A DNA stretch of 64,000 bases from Bacillus cabrialesii (GCF_004124315.2 NZ_CP096889.1:556001-620000); one strand, 5' to 3'. Shown: positions 35,278 through 44,380, counted from the first letter of the stretch. Notes: generated by a model not told the origin, from the letters alone. Numbers and translations are program-made.

Positions 35278-35868
35278 ATGAAAATCATAAAAAAAGCGTT
35301 TCCTTTGTTCATCATAGCTGCCGGACTCCTCCTGATAGGTTACGGGGTCTGGAAAGTGGTGGATACCAATCAAAAGACAGCGGAAGCTTTAGAAGAAGCC
35401 AAGCTGGCAGCGGGACATCCTAAAACCCAAAAAAACAAGGAGAAAGACGCACAAAAAGCATCTTTTAAACCTAAGGCCGGGGAAGCTGTCGGTGTTCTTG
35501 AGATCCCAAAAATAAACGCAGAGCTTCCGATTGTAGAGGGAACCGACGCAGATGATTTGGAAAAGGGCGTCGGCCACTACAAAGAAAGCTATTATCCAAA
35601 TGAAAACGGACAAATTGTGTTATCAGGGCATCGAGATACCGTCTTTCGCCGGACCGGAGAACTAAAAAAAGGTGATCAATTAAAGATTCTGCTGCCATAT
35701 GGAAGTTTTCAATATAAGATTGAGAAAATGAAAATTGTCGATAAAAATGATACTTCCATTATTACGCTGCAGCATAAAAAAGAGGAGCTTATTCTAACTA
35801 CGTGTTATCCTTTTTCCTACATTGGAAATGCTCCAAAGCGATATATCATTTATGGAAAGCGGATTTGA
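35278..35868 (+). CDS. Class D sortase
   Basis: This 196-residue membrane-anchored transpeptidase has one N-terminal membrane segment (residues 5-24), a Lys-rich linker, and the sortase barrel from residue 70. Catalytic residues are His118 (SGHRDT), Cys176 (LTTCYPF) and Arg188 (APKRYI). TTCYPF and the small size agree with class D (YhcS-like). The start codon follows the stop of the surface-protein gene with no gap, so the pair is one operon and the upstream protein is its obvious substrate. Confidence 0.92.
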   Translation: MKIIKKAFPLFIIAAGLLLIGYGVWKVVDTNQKTAEALEEAKLAAGHPKTQKNKEKDAQKASFKPKAGEAVGVLEIPKINAELPIVEGTDADDLEKGVGHYKESYYPNENGQIVLSGHRDTVFRRTGELKKGDQLKILLPYGSFQYKIEKMKIVDKNDTSIITLQHKKEELILTTCYPFSYIGNAPKRYIIYGKRI

Positions 35869-35892
35869 AACAATATGACGAATTCCTAAGAA

Positions 35893-35930
35893 GAAGGCTG
35901 CCGAAAACATTTCGGCAGCCTTCTCTCTGT
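35893..35930 (+). terminator. Terminator of the surface-protein operon
   Basis: The perfect 13-bp stem GAAGGCTGCCGAA / TTCGGCAGCCTTC has a short AACAT loop. The T run is poor (TCTCTCTGTT). Confidence 0.75.
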
Positions 35931-36046
35931 TGTTTGATTCAACAACAGTAAGAGAATGGCTTGTTTTTGTCTTTTACCCGAAAAGAACATATTCTAAACA
36001 AAATCAGCCGATTTTTTTAAAAGTAGGATGATAGGATTTTGAAAAT

Positions 36047-36133
36047 GAGAGCCTTGTAGGTAAATAACACGTGGGAGTCAAGTCCTCTCGGCCGTATGAA
36101 AAATACCAAGAGCTGCAGGCCCTTGGTATTTTT
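36047..36133 (+). repeat. att-like scar 7
   Basis: GAGAGCCTTGTAGGTAAATA, then ACACGTGGGAGTCAAGTCC and TCTCGGCCGTATG, correspond block by block to the tRNA-Leu GAG 3' half with several substitutions and short gaps. ATACCAAG / CCTTGGTAT and T5 follow. It closes the interval that holds the surface-protein operon. Confidence 0.72.
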
Positions 36134-36171
36134 CATGCTTTCATTTATTTTACTCACCCGGCCGCTCTTCC

Positions 36172-37035
36172 TTACTTTGCAAATCTCCGGGCAGCTGCCA
36201 CGCACATGATCACGGCGATATTCACTGCTACGAGTGCCCAGCCCACTTTCTCGTGCAGAATTACTGAGGCAAGCAGCAGTCCAAAAAAAGGCTGGAGAAG
36301 CTGGAGCTGCCCAACCGCCGCAATTCCCCCTTGGACAAGGCCTCGATACCAGAACACGAAGCCGATCAGCATGCTGAATAAGGACACATAGGCAAGACTG
36401 AGCAGTGCAGGAGTCCCGATGCCTGACCATGAGTCCGGTGTAAAAAAGAACGACAATGGCAGCATAAGCGGAAGCGACAGAACGAGTGCCCAAGAGATCA
36501 CCTGCCAATTCCCCAGACGCCGGGAAAGCCTAGCTCCTTCTGCATAACCAAGACCGCATACGACGATAGAAGCCAGCATGTAGGCGTCGCCGAGCGGGGA
36601 TGATCCTCCTCCTTGGATCAGAGCGAAACCTGCTACCAGTAAGCTGCCGGTGGCTGAGAAAAGCCAGAAGACTGGACGGGGGCGTTCGCCTCCGTGCAGT
36701 ACGCCGAAGATCGCCGTCGCAAGCGGAAGGAGCCCAACGAAGACAATGGCATGTGCGGATGTGACATACTGAAGCGCTAAGGCTGTCAGCAACGGAAAAC
36801 CGATCACGACGCCGAACGCTACCACCAGTAGTGAAATGATGTCTCTTTTGGCAGGGTGCTGCTGCCGGAAGATGAGAAGGAGACTTCCGGCCAAAACACC
36901 GGCTATCGCAGCACGGCATACGGTGAGGAACAACGGGTTGAAGTCTGCCACAGCCAAGCGGGTTGCAGGCAGCGAGCCGCTGAAAATGAGTACGCCTATA
37001 AAACCATTTATCCAGCCATTTGTTGTTTTGTTCAT
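36172..37035 (-). CDS. ydeK: EamA/DMT-family transporter YdeK
   Basis: This 287-residue protein has ten predicted membrane segments in two EamA halves. It is a drug/metabolite-type exporter; the substrate is unknown. ATG 37035 is preferred, since GGAG lies 8 bases ahead. The gene is clearly more GC-rich than its neighbours by eye (many GCC, GGC and CCG codons), which suggests a different origin. It is divergent from the MocR gene ydeL, its likely regulator, now frameshifted. Confidence 0.85.
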   Translation of the reverse strand: MNKTTNGWINGFIGVLIFSGSLPATRLAVADFNPLFLTVCRAAIAGVLAGSLLLIFRQQHPAKRDIISLLVVAFGVVIGFPLLTALALQYVTSAHAIVFVGLLPLATAIFGVLHGGERPRPVFWLFSATGSLLVAGFALIQGGGSSPLGDAYMLASIVVCGLGYAEGARLSRRLGNWQVISWALVLSLPLMLPLSFFFTPDSWSGIGTPALLSLAYVSLFSMLIGFVFWYRGLVQGGIAAVGQLQLLQPFFGLLLASVILHEKVGWALVAVNIAVIMCVAAARRFAK

Positions 37036-37188
37036 TGCAATCACTCCAAATCTGTTTCTTTTAATTGTCTGTATTTTCTTAACATAACCGGCATCTAAGG
37101 ATTACAATGACTATAAGCTGGAATTGGCCATTTATAAACAGCCAGTTTTCATAAAAAAATGCATACCAGTTAGGAGAACAACGTGTAA

Positions 37189-38579
37189 ATGGATATCACG
37201 CCTTTTTTGAATAGAAATCTGGGTATTCCGCTTTATCAGCAGCTTTATCGATATTTCGAAGAAAATATGCATCAGGGGCGTATTCAAAAAGGAATGAAGC
37301 TCCCTTCAAAAAGACTTCTGGCGAGTCAGCTTTCCATCAGTCAAACGACTGTAGAACGTGCCTATGAACAGCTTGCCGCTGAGGGCTATATCGTGAGCAA
37401 GCCAAGAAGCGGATGGTTTGCTGATTATCATGACTCTGATTTTGCCTATCGTAACATGCTGAGCGCATCACCAATGAAAGAAAAAGCGCAAGTAAATAAA
37501 CAATGGATTGATTTTCACTATGGAAATGTAGATTCCTCTTACTTTCCTTATTCCGCATGGCGAAAAAGCATGGTCAATAGCTTAGACCAATATGGCCGCG
37601 AGCTTTATCGGCCCGGACATGTTTTAGGAAAATTTGAGCTGAGAACACTCATTGCGGAGTACCTGTATCAATCGCGCGGTGTTCACTGTAATCCTGACCA
37701 AGTCATCATAGGTGCGGGGAACCCTATTCTTCTGCAAATCTTGTGCCAAGTTTTTGATCCGAATATTTTGATAGGATATGAGGACCCGGTTATCCACGGG
37801 CACGCAAGATTTTTGAAGCCAATCGTATGAACATTCTCCCTATACCAGTCGATGATGAAGGAATCTGTATACAGAAGATCAAAGAACAGCAGCCAAACCT
37901 TGTATACGTCACGCCTTCTCACCAATTTACGCTGGGAACCATTATGACGATTAACAGAAGAATTGAACTGCTCAAATGGGCGGCTGAGAATCAATCATTT
38001 ATCATAGAGGATGATTATGATGGGGAATTTAGATACACAGGACAGCCGGTTCCTTCCTTGCAAGGGCTTGACCGGCATAACCGTGTCATTTATATGGGCA
38101 CTTTTTCTAAGTCTCTTCTTCCCTCGCTGCGCATCAGCTATATGATTCTTCCTTCACCTCTTCTAAAAAAAGGCCATGACATCACGTCCTTATATAAGCA
38201 AACGGTGTCCTGCCACAATCAGTTGACGCTGGCTGATTTTATAAAAAATGGTGAATGGCAAAAACACATCAACAGAATGAGAAAGCTTTACCGCAAAAAA
38301 AGAGCCACTTTATTAGAGGCTGTGCAAAGAGAATTAGGAAAGCATGTCAGGATTCGCGGCGAAAACTCGGGACTTCGTATCTTACTTGACGTTTTTTTGC
38401 CTTATAATGAACAAGAGTTAATTGATAAGGCAGAGGAACATGGAGTGAAAATTTATCCTGTTTCTCTTTCTTATCAAAACAATCCTCCTGCAAAAACGGT
38501 CTCACTTGGATTTGCGGGGGTTTCTGAATCCAACATAAGAGAAGGCATAAAAAAACTGAAAGCTGCCTGGAAGGTATGA
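37189..38579 (+). pseudogene. ydeL: Frameshifted MocR-type regulator YdeL
   Basis: The first frame covers the GntR HTH (KRLLASQLSISQTTVERAY) and the first part of the aminotransferase domain, ending in GYEDPVIHGHARF and a stop at 37828-37830. The second frame continues with MNILPIPVDDEGICIQ to 38579 and holds the PLP lysine in TFSKSLLPSLR. Restoring one G in the CCCGG at 37786-37789 reads EDPGYPRARKIFEANRMNI and gives one frame of 463 codons, the expected length. So a single base is missing. Without it there is no full regulator. Confidence 0.88.
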
Positions 38580-38691
38580 GAGAGCTTTCAGTTTGGTTTA
38601 TAATTGAAAAGGACAAGTGACTATACAGTAGCGTTTGTCCTTTGCACTGCCTTTAAGAGCCGTACACAATTGACGAAATAGAGGTGTAAGA

Positions 38692-39117
38692 ATGAAGTTA
38701 GATGAGTTTACAATTGGCCAAGTATTTCAAACGAAATCATTAACATTAACAAAAGATGATGTTATGCGGTTTGCGGGTGAATTTGACCCTCAATATATGC
38801 ATGTAGATGAAGAAAAAGCGAGTAAAGGCAGATTTAATGGAATTATCGCTTCCGGCATACAAACGCTGGCCATTTCTTTTAAACTTTGGATTGAGGAAGG
38901 TTTTTATGGAGACGATGTGATCGCCGGAACAGAAATGAATCATATCAAATTTATAAAACCCGTTTATCCGGATGATGAACTGCATACCATTGTTGAGGTT
39001 CTTGATAAGCAGCCAAAAAGAAACCAACTGGGGATACTCACTGTATTGTTATCTACTTATAATCATAAAGAAGAAAAGGTATTTGAAGGCGAGTTATCGG
39101 TATTGATTAAACAATAA
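38692..39117 (+). CDS. ydeM: MaoC-like dehydratase YdeM
   Basis: This 141-residue hotdog-fold protein has the R-hydratase pattern: MRFAGEFDPQYMHVDEEKA near residues 25-45 and GIIASGIQTLAISFKLW. The Asp and His in FDPQYMHVD match the hydratase-2 catalytic pair. It probably hydrates a 2-enoyl-CoA or related thioester. SD GAGGTG precedes ATG 38692. It follows ydeL in the conserved order. Confidence 0.88.
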   Translation: MKLDEFTIGQVFQTKSLTLTKDDVMRFAGEFDPQYMHVDEEKASKGRFNGIIASGIQTLAISFKLWIEEGFYGDDVIAGTEMNHIKFIKPVYPDDELHTIVEVLDKQPKRNQLGILTVLLSTYNHKEEKVFEGELSVLIKQ

Positions 39118-39123
39118 CGCAGA

Positions 39124-39149
39124 AAGCCCGCTTGTCTAAAGCGGGCTTA
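39124..39149 (+). terminator. ydeM terminator
   Basis: AAGCCCGCTT / AAAGCGGGCTT surrounds a 4-base loop and is followed by a weak T stretch. Confidence 0.75.
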
Positions 39150-39170
39150 TTCCAAATACGATAAGAGATT

Positions 39171-39743
39171 TTAGAGGGTTTCTTTTGAAAAAAAGGAGTT
39201 TAGAATATCATAAACGATAGGCAAAGAAGTAAATCCTTCATTTTCCAAAAAATGACCTCCGTGTTGGACTTCATACAACGCAGCGTCAATTTGTTGTGCC
39301 AGATCCTTGCTCCATGCAAATGGCACAATTTGGTCGTCCTTTGAAGCAATGACAGCACGGTGTTTTGCGGATCTGATGATTTTTTGATCATCAAACGATC
39401 CCTCTGTAAATTCATCTAGCATCTTTAAATTAGGCAATGATTTGGCAAAGCCGGAAACAAGAATGATTCCGCCAAGCTGTTCGCGCAACTGAGTACGTTC
39501 CAAAAATCTCAAAATGGCAGGACACCCTAAGCTGTGAGCAACGATATACGAATTTTTATGTAAAGTGTGTTGATATGAAGAGAGTGTATCCAGCCAATCC
39601 TCAAGTCTTGGCTCAAGCGGATTAGGCATGTCTAAAACTTCTGCTTGAATCCCGTCTGCGAGCAGGCTTTTTTTCAGCCATGGAAACCAATGGTTTGCCG
39701 AAGAGGCTCTGTAGCCATGAATGATATAGACTTGTTTTGTCAT
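39171..39743 (-). CDS. ydeN: RBBP9/YdeN-type serine hydrolase
   Basis: This 190-residue alpha/beta hydrolase has the nucleophile elbow AHSLGC (Ser near residue 71), a late Asp in SKDDQIVPF and His in QHGGHFLENEG. The HGYRASSANHWFPWL segment near the start is family-typical. It is a cytosolic esterase of unknown substrate. SD AGGAGG precedes ATG 39743. The HxlR gene lies upstream on the same strand. Confidence 0.9.
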   Translation of the reverse strand: MTKQVYIIHGYRASSANHWFPWLKKSLLADGIQAEVLDMPNPLEPRLEDWLDTLSSYQHTLHKNSYIVAHSLGCPAILRFLERTQLREQLGGIILVSGFAKSLPNLKMLDEFTEGSFDDQKIIRSAKHRAVIASKDDQIVPFAWSKDLAQQIDAALYEVQHGGHFLENEGFTSLPIVYDILNSFFSKETL

Positions 39744-39826
39744 TTTTTCCTCCTAACAAAATATTTTTATTTAGTATAAAATTCCTCTCATTGAGAGACA
39801 AGTACGCACTTTTTTGTAAGTGGTTT

Positions 39827-40165
39827 TTATTCATGAAGTGCGCCTTGTGTTATTCCCCACTTGCACATTTCGTCTATGAGGGGATACAGAGACAGCCCTT
39901 TGTCTGTTAACGAATATTCTACTTTGAGGGGGATTTCGGAAACCTCCGTCCGATGAATAAGACCGTCGGTTTGCAATTCCTTGAGCTGTGCGCTTAACAT
40001 TTTATGGGTGATTAAGGGCATCGCCCGTTTCAGCTCGCCGTATCTCATCGTTTTTTCACACCCTAACTCATAGAGTATTCTCATTTTCCACTTGCCCCCT
40101 ATAAGAGATAAGGTGTATTCAAATGGGGCTTGTTTGCTGCGGCATAAGCTATTCAATGTTATCAA
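39827..40165 (-). CDS. ydzF: HxlR-family regulator YdzF
   Basis: This 112-residue winged-helix protein has CRSKQAPFEYTLSLIGGKWK, ELKRAMPLITHKMLSAQLKEL and VEYSLTDKGLSLYPLI. A cysteine (Cys8) stands near the start as in redox-sensing members such as YodB. ydeN follows in the same direction after an 83-bp gap and is a likely target. SD AAAGGAGG lies 8 bases upstream of ATG 40165. Confidence 0.87.
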   Translation of the reverse strand: MITLNSLCRSKQAPFEYTLSLIGGKWKMRILYELGCEKTMRYGELKRAMPLITHKMLSAQLKELQTDGLIHRTEVSEIPLKVEYSLTDKGLSLYPLIDEMCKWGITQGALHE

Positions 40166-40222
40166 GCCTCCTTTCTAAAAAGTATAATATCAGAATGAAT
40201 CAGGCTTTTCGGTTTTCTGATC

Positions 40223-40312
40223 TGGTTTGAGGATCTAGTGCGCAAAGAGGTTCAAGGCTTCTTGTTTTTATGAAGGATACCGAGGAATTTGAGTTCCTTG
40301 GTATGTGTGTTT
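40223..40312 (+). repeat. att-like scar 8
   Basis: CTGGTTTGAGGATCTAGTG, AGAGGTTCAAG, then ATGAAGGATACCGAGGAA and TTCCTTGGTAT correspond to the tRNA-Leu anticodon arm, T-arm and trailing terminator. It is heavily substituted but in the right order. The rest of 40313-40537 shows no gene. Confidence 0.55.
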
Positions 40313-40549
40313 TAAACAGACTGCTAGATCTCATCTGCATCAGGTCCATGTTGAATGCTCTAAGCTATAAAGGGTTACCTTATCTTTAAGATTGATTATT
40401 CTTTGTTTCCCAAATGGTATAAAGTGGTATATAAGGTTTTCCTCTTGCGAAAATACCTAATTCTCCTTTTTAGTAAGCATCTTTTTAGCCGAAAAAATCT
40501 ATTATGGTATAGTTAAATATAACGAAATATTTAAGAAATGAGGAATGGG

Positions 40550-41422
40550 ATGAATACAATCAAAAAACATAAGAAATTTAAAGCGAAAATGATTCTGCAA
40601 GTCATCATGGTCATTATCGGAGGAATTATAGCGGCATACGGATTAGAAACAGTTCTTATCCCAAACAGTGTCTCTGATGGAGGGGTGACCGGTCTTAGCA
40701 TTGTTGGTTCACAACTATTCAATTTGCCGCTGGGCATTCTGATTGCTGTTATTAACATTCCGTTTGTCTGGTTAGGATATAAGCAAATTGGGAAAGGCTT
40801 TGCGTTATTATCAATTATCGGAATCGTGTCACTTGCCGCGGGAACAAGTTTTTTCCACCACACTCCGGCTATCATAGAGGGAGATACCTTGTTAATTACC
40901 GTTGTCGGCGGGATTATCCTTGGTTTCGGTATGGGCTTGGCGCTGCGTAATGGCGGCGCGTTAGATGGTATTGATATGCTTGCTGTGCTGCTATCCCGAA
41001 AACTGCCATTTGGAACGAGCGATCTCATTCTATTCTTAAACTTATTTGTGTTTATTTTTGTTTCCACCGTATTTGGTTTGCAAGGGGCATTGCTTTCAGT
41101 TATTGCTTACTACATCGCATCCAAAGTCATTCATGTCGTTGAGGAAGGCTTAAGCGGTTCTAAAACCTTTCAAATTATTACCGCCGAACCTGAATTAATG
41201 GTAGAGACCATACGTGATCAATTAGGCCGCAGCGCCACTTATAAAGAAGCTTACGGGGGTTTTTCCCACGAGAAATTTAAAGAAATCACATGTGTCATCA
41301 ACCGCTTAGAAGAAACAAAACTAAAGGAAATTATTAATGAAATTGATAAAGGCGCCTTTGTTACCGTTTATGACGTAGCTGAAGTGAAGGGCAGCAATTT
41401 TAGAAAGCCTAATACTCATTAG
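40550..41422 (+). CDS. ydeO: YitT-family membrane protein YdeO
   Basis: This 290-residue protein has five to six membrane segments (DUF161 repeats; VSDGGVTGLSIVG and GGALDGIDMLAVLLS) followed by a soluble DUF2179 domain from about residue 205 (SKTFQIITAEPELMVETI). The function is unknown; YitT-family proteins are common in Bacillus. I use ATG 40550 with GAGG 6 bases ahead rather than ATG 40538, which contains that SD. Confidence 0.85.
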   Translation: MNTIKKHKKFKAKMILQVIMVIIGGIIAAYGLETVLIPNSVSDGGVTGLSIVGSQLFNLPLGILIAVINIPFVWLGYKQIGKGFALLSIIGIVSLAAGTSFFHHTPAIIEGDTLLITVVGGIILGFGMGLALRNGGALDGIDMLAVLLSRKLPFGTSDLILFLNLFVFIFVSTVFGLQGALLSVIAYYIASKVIHVVEEGLSGSKTFQIITAEPELMVETIRDQLGRSATYKEAYGGFSHEKFKEITCVINRLEETKLKEIINEIDKGAFVTVYDVAEVKGSNFRKPNTH

Positions 41423-41532
41423 AAAAAGGAATGACCTTTTTCATGATCACTCTCAGAATGGGTTTTTTTCATTATGTGGTATAATCGAAACCTTTTCTTG
41501 ATGTCTGGTAGCGAATGATGGTGAAGGTAGAA

Positions 41533-41564
41533 ATACCAAGGGTTTTGAACCCTTGGTATTTTTG
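41533..41564 (+). repeat. att-like scar 9 (terminator part)
   Basis: ATACCAAGGGTTTTGAACCC, TTGGTAT and T5 form an almost perfect copy of the tRNA-Leu trailing terminator arms. No tRNA part is present. A GGCACCTTACC motif near 41643 recalls the GGCACC motifs at scars 1 and 2. Confidence 0.55.
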
Positions 41565-41673
41565 TTTATCTTTTTTGCTGATTTCTTCAGCTTTATGTTG
41601 TTGTTTTCTTACTATTTTGATAAGCAAACCCGCACCGGCTGTGGCACCTTACCTCGAAAAAAAGAAGAATACA

Positions 41674-41716
41674 CCAAAAATAAACTATCAGCTTGGTCCT
41701 GAGAGTTTATTTTTGG
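41674..41716. terminator. Terminator behind ydeR
   Basis: CCAAAAATAAACT and AGTTTATTTTTGG are perfect 13-bp arms with a 17-base loop. It lies 8 bp past the ydeR stop on the minus strand. Confidence 0.6.
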
Positions 41717-41723
41717 TCAAAAT

Positions 41724-42914
41724 TTATTTCTCTGTGGCGAAATAAAACAACGCTATGGCCGGAAAAGCGATTCCAATCCATAATGCTGCACTCCATCCGC
41801 CTGAGGCATATGCCCATCCTCCAATTGATGATCCTATAGCACCGCCAAGAAAGAAGATCGCCATAAATAATCCGTTTAATCGACTGCGAATTTCGGGCGC
41901 CAACGAAAAAATAGCACGTTGACTGAGTACAAGATTTGCAGATACGCCCAAATCTAACAGAATCGCTGCGGCCACTAGAACTGCTATTCCGATGGGGGAG
42001 CTGCTCTGAATCATGAGCGGCAGTATCAAAGAAACGATGACAGCAGCGAGAGCGATCCCAGTGGCAATCCGTGTCAAGCCGCGATCAGCCAGACGGCCGC
42101 CTATTGGTGCAGCGACTGCACCCGCAATGCCCACCAATGCGTAAAGTGCAATTGCCTTCTGAGAAAAATGAAAAGCGGGACCGGACAATAATAAGGGTAC
42201 AGTAGTCCAGAACAAGCTGAAAGCTCCAAATGCAAACGCATGATAGATGGCGCGGCGGCGTAAGACTGGAGTCGTGCGCAGCAGCTTCCACATGGAGCCG
42301 AGTAAGGCAGTGTAATTTGTGTCCGCGGTTGGTTTTCTGGAAGGGAGCACCTTTGATAATACGATTGCCAGAACAACACTTACCGCGGCGGACAAAGCAA
42401 ATATTGCATTCCACCCCCAAATATCAGCGACTAGACTGGATATCGGACGGGAAAGCATGATGCCGAGCAATAGGCCGCTCATGACATTGCCGACAACCCG
42501 GCCGCGCGCAGCGTCTGATGCAAGGTATGATGCAAATGGAACAAGCACTTGGGCTGCGATCGATCCCAATCCGATAAAAAACGCAGCTGCCAAAAACAGT
42601 GTTCCATCCTTCACAAATGCTGTTGCAGTCAAAGCTGCTGTGCTTATAAGGAGCGATACAACGACAAGTTTTTTGTTTTCAATAATATCTCCCAAAGGGA
42701 CAAGAAATAGTAAGCCGGCAACATATCCGATTTGGGTGAGTGTGACAACCAATCCAGCACTGCTTGGAGAAAGCCCGATTGCCTCACTAATTAATCCTGC
42801 CAAGGGTTGTGCATAGTAAAGATTAGCGACGATGATACCGCATGCAGTTGCGAGAAGAAGGGTTAAACTGGGTGAAATCCTCTGATCTGCTGTTTGTTTG
42901 TTTAATTTATTCAT
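41724..42914 (-). CDS. ydeR: MFS transporter YdeR
   Basis: This 396-residue protein has 12 membrane segments with GLLFLVPLGDIIENKKLVV (motif A region) and GNVMSGLLLGIMLSRP. It is a drug-efflux-type major facilitator; the substrate is not known. ATG 42914 has AAAGGAG ahead; frames reaching further upstream (to 43013) cross the promoter region. It is divergent from the TetR gene ydeS, with two operator palindromes between them. Confidence 0.88.
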   Translation of the reverse strand: MNKLNKQTADQRISPSLTLLLATACGIIVANLYYAQPLAGLISEAIGLSPSSAGLVVTLTQIGYVAGLLFLVPLGDIIENKKLVVVSLLISTAALTATAFVKDGTLFLAAAFFIGLGSIAAQVLVPFASYLASDAARGRVVGNVMSGLLLGIMLSRPISSLVADIWGWNAIFALSAAVSVVLAIVLSKVLPSRKPTADTNYTALLGSMWKLLRTTPVLRRRAIYHAFAFGAFSLFWTTVPLLLSGPAFHFSQKAIALYALVGIAGAVAAPIGGRLADRGLTRIATGIALAAVIVSLILPLMIQSSSPIGIAVLVAAAILLDLGVSANLVLSQRAIFSLAPEIRSRLNGLFMAIFFLGGAIGSSIGGWAYASGGWSAALWIGIAFPAIALFYFATEK

Positions 42915-43037
42915 AATAATGAACTCCTTTTTAAATGTTTTGATGATGTTTGATAAATGATTTGCTGATTCATCTCCTTTCCACAGTGATAAGGTGTTGC
43001 GGAGCTTTGACAATGGCGTTTCTTAAGTTATTTTATG

Positions 43038-43090
43038 AACTAAACGTTTAGTTTTTATTTATAAGGAAATAATATACTAAACGTTTAGTT
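43038..43090. promoter_or_regulatory. Two TetR operator palindromes
   Basis: AACTAAACGTTTAGTT at 43038-43053 is a perfect 16-bp palindrome. ACTAAACGTTTAGT recurs at 43076-43089, with centres 37 bp apart. A weaker relative ACTGAACGTATCGTTTA is near 43126-43142. They lie between ydeR and ydeS and are the obvious YdeS binding sites for both promoters. Confidence 0.82.
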
Positions 43091-43173
43091 TTGCAAATGG
43101 GTTTCTGTTTTATTTTTTAATCATGTTAAGTATACTGAACGTATCGTTTATATTTCGGGAAGGAATGATTCAT

Positions 43174-43752
43174 GTGCAGAGTAAACGAGGGCGGCCGCGA
43201 GATGAAGGAACGCATAAGGCGATTCTTTCCGCAGCCTATGACCTCTTGTTGGAAAAAGGCTTTGATGCGGTGACAGTCGATAAAATTGCAGAGCGTGCAA
43301 AAGTGAGTAAAGCAACGATTTATAAATGGTGGTCTAACAAGGCTGCCGTTATCATGGACAGCTTTCTTTCGACCGCTACGGACAGACTGCCTGTGCCTGA
43401 TACAGGATCAACATTACAGGATATATCGACCCACGCCACGAATTTAGCAAGGTTTTTGACAAGCCGGGAAGGAACCGTTATTAAGGAATTAATAGGTGCA
43501 GGGCAGCTGGATGCAAAATTGGCAGAAGAATATCGCACACGATTTTTCCAGCCCCGCCGCCTCCAAGCTAAAGGCCTTCTGCAAAAGGGAATTCAGAAAG
43601 GTGAATTGAGAGAGAATCTTGATATTGAAGTAAGCATTGATCTCATTTACGGACCAATTTTCTATCGTCTGCTTATCACAGGGGACGAGGTGAATGATGC
43701 CTATGTGCATGATTTGGTGATGAGTGCGTTTAAGGGAGTTCAGGCTACGTGA
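43174..43752 (+). CDS. ydeS: TetR-family regulator YdeS
   Basis: This 192-residue protein has the HTH KRGRPRDEGTHKAILSAAYD and VDKIAERAKVSKATIYKWW (about residues 30-52) and a ligand domain (LIGAGQLDAKLAEEYR). I use GTG 43174 with GGAAGGA about 10 bases ahead; ATG 43165 touches the SD. It probably represses ydeR and itself. The C-terminus (FKGVQAT) is slightly shorter than I remember for strain 168. Confidence 0.85.
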   Translation: MQSKRGRPRDEGTHKAILSAAYDLLLEKGFDAVTVDKIAERAKVSKATIYKWWSNKAAVIMDSFLSTATDRLPVPDTGSTLQDISTHATNLARFLTSREGTVIKELIGAGQLDAKLAEEYRTRFFQPRRLQAKGLLQKGIQKGELRENLDIEVSIDLIYGPIFYRLLITGDEVNDAYVHDLVMSAFKGVQAT

Positions 43753-43857
43753 TATAGAGCCCGTAGCCGTCCCAAACCGTTGAAAATTGAATGTCACTGC
43801 ATATAAGCTGCTCCTTTCTCTTGTTCCATCAAAAAATAAAAAGAAAGGGGATAAGGA

Positions 43858-44349
43858 ATGCTGATTAGAACTGCAAAAGAGAGGGATTTAGTTAGAATTT
43901 TAGATATCTATAACCAAGGCATCACCGATCGGATTGCCACTTTGGAACTGGAAGAAAAAGATCTGGATGTTATGACAAATTGGTTCTCTAATCGCACAGA
44001 GAAATATAAGGTTCTGGTTGCTGAAATAGATCATTGTGTAGTGGGATGGGTCTCTCTTAATCCCTATTCTCACCGGTCCGCATATCAGGGTGTTGCTGAT
44101 CTATCTATCTATATTGACCGGAATCATCGAGGAAAAGGTATAGGGAAAGTTCTTTTATCGGGTATCGAAAAAGAAGCCATTCAATCAGGCATTCATAAAA
44201 TCGTATTATTTACATTCCCTTTTAATCAATTGGGACAAGGGCTCTATACTTCAATGGGGTATCGCGAAGTTGGAGTATTTAAAGAACAGGGGAAAATCGA
44301 CGGTCATTTTGTAGATGTCATGGCAATGGAGAAAATACTATCAAAGTAA
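43858..44349 (+). CDS. GNAT acetyltransferase, ArsN1/phosphinothricin type
   Basis: This 163-residue protein begins RTAKERDLVRILDIYNQGI with DRIATLE, then the acetyl-CoA loop RGKGIGKVL and FPFNQLGQGLYTSMGY. This pattern is shared by phosphinothricin and arsinothricin N-acetyltransferases (PAT/ArsN1). Such enzymes acetylate the amino group of glutamate-mimic antibiotics. The arsenic genes behind it favour ArsN1, but other amino acid analogues are possible. SD AAAGGGG precedes ATG 43858. Confidence 0.78.
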   Translation: MLIRTAKERDLVRILDIYNQGITDRIATLELEEKDLDVMTNWFSNRTEKYKVLVAEIDHCVVGWVSLNPYSHRSAYQGVADLSIYIDRNHRGKGIGKVLLSGIEKEAIQSGIHKIVLFTFPFNQLGQGLYTSMGYREVGVFKEQGKIDGHFVDVMAMEKILSK

Positions 44350-44378
44350 ACAGGCCTCTAAAGAGAGACCTGTTTTTT
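44350..44378. terminator. Terminator between the acetyltransferase and flavoprotein genes
   Basis: AACAGGCCTCT / AGAGAGACCTGTT with T6 forms an imperfect stem just behind the acetyltransferase stop; the flavoprotein gene converges on it. Confidence 0.65.
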
Positions 44379-44380
44379 AA

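Noticed and set aside
40531..41067. Minus-strand frame opposite ydeO
   Set aside because: It is a shadow of the membrane protein gene; no start signal.
42319..42816. Plus-strand frame opposite ydeR
   Set aside because: It lacks a ribosome site and mirrors a well-supported transporter gene.
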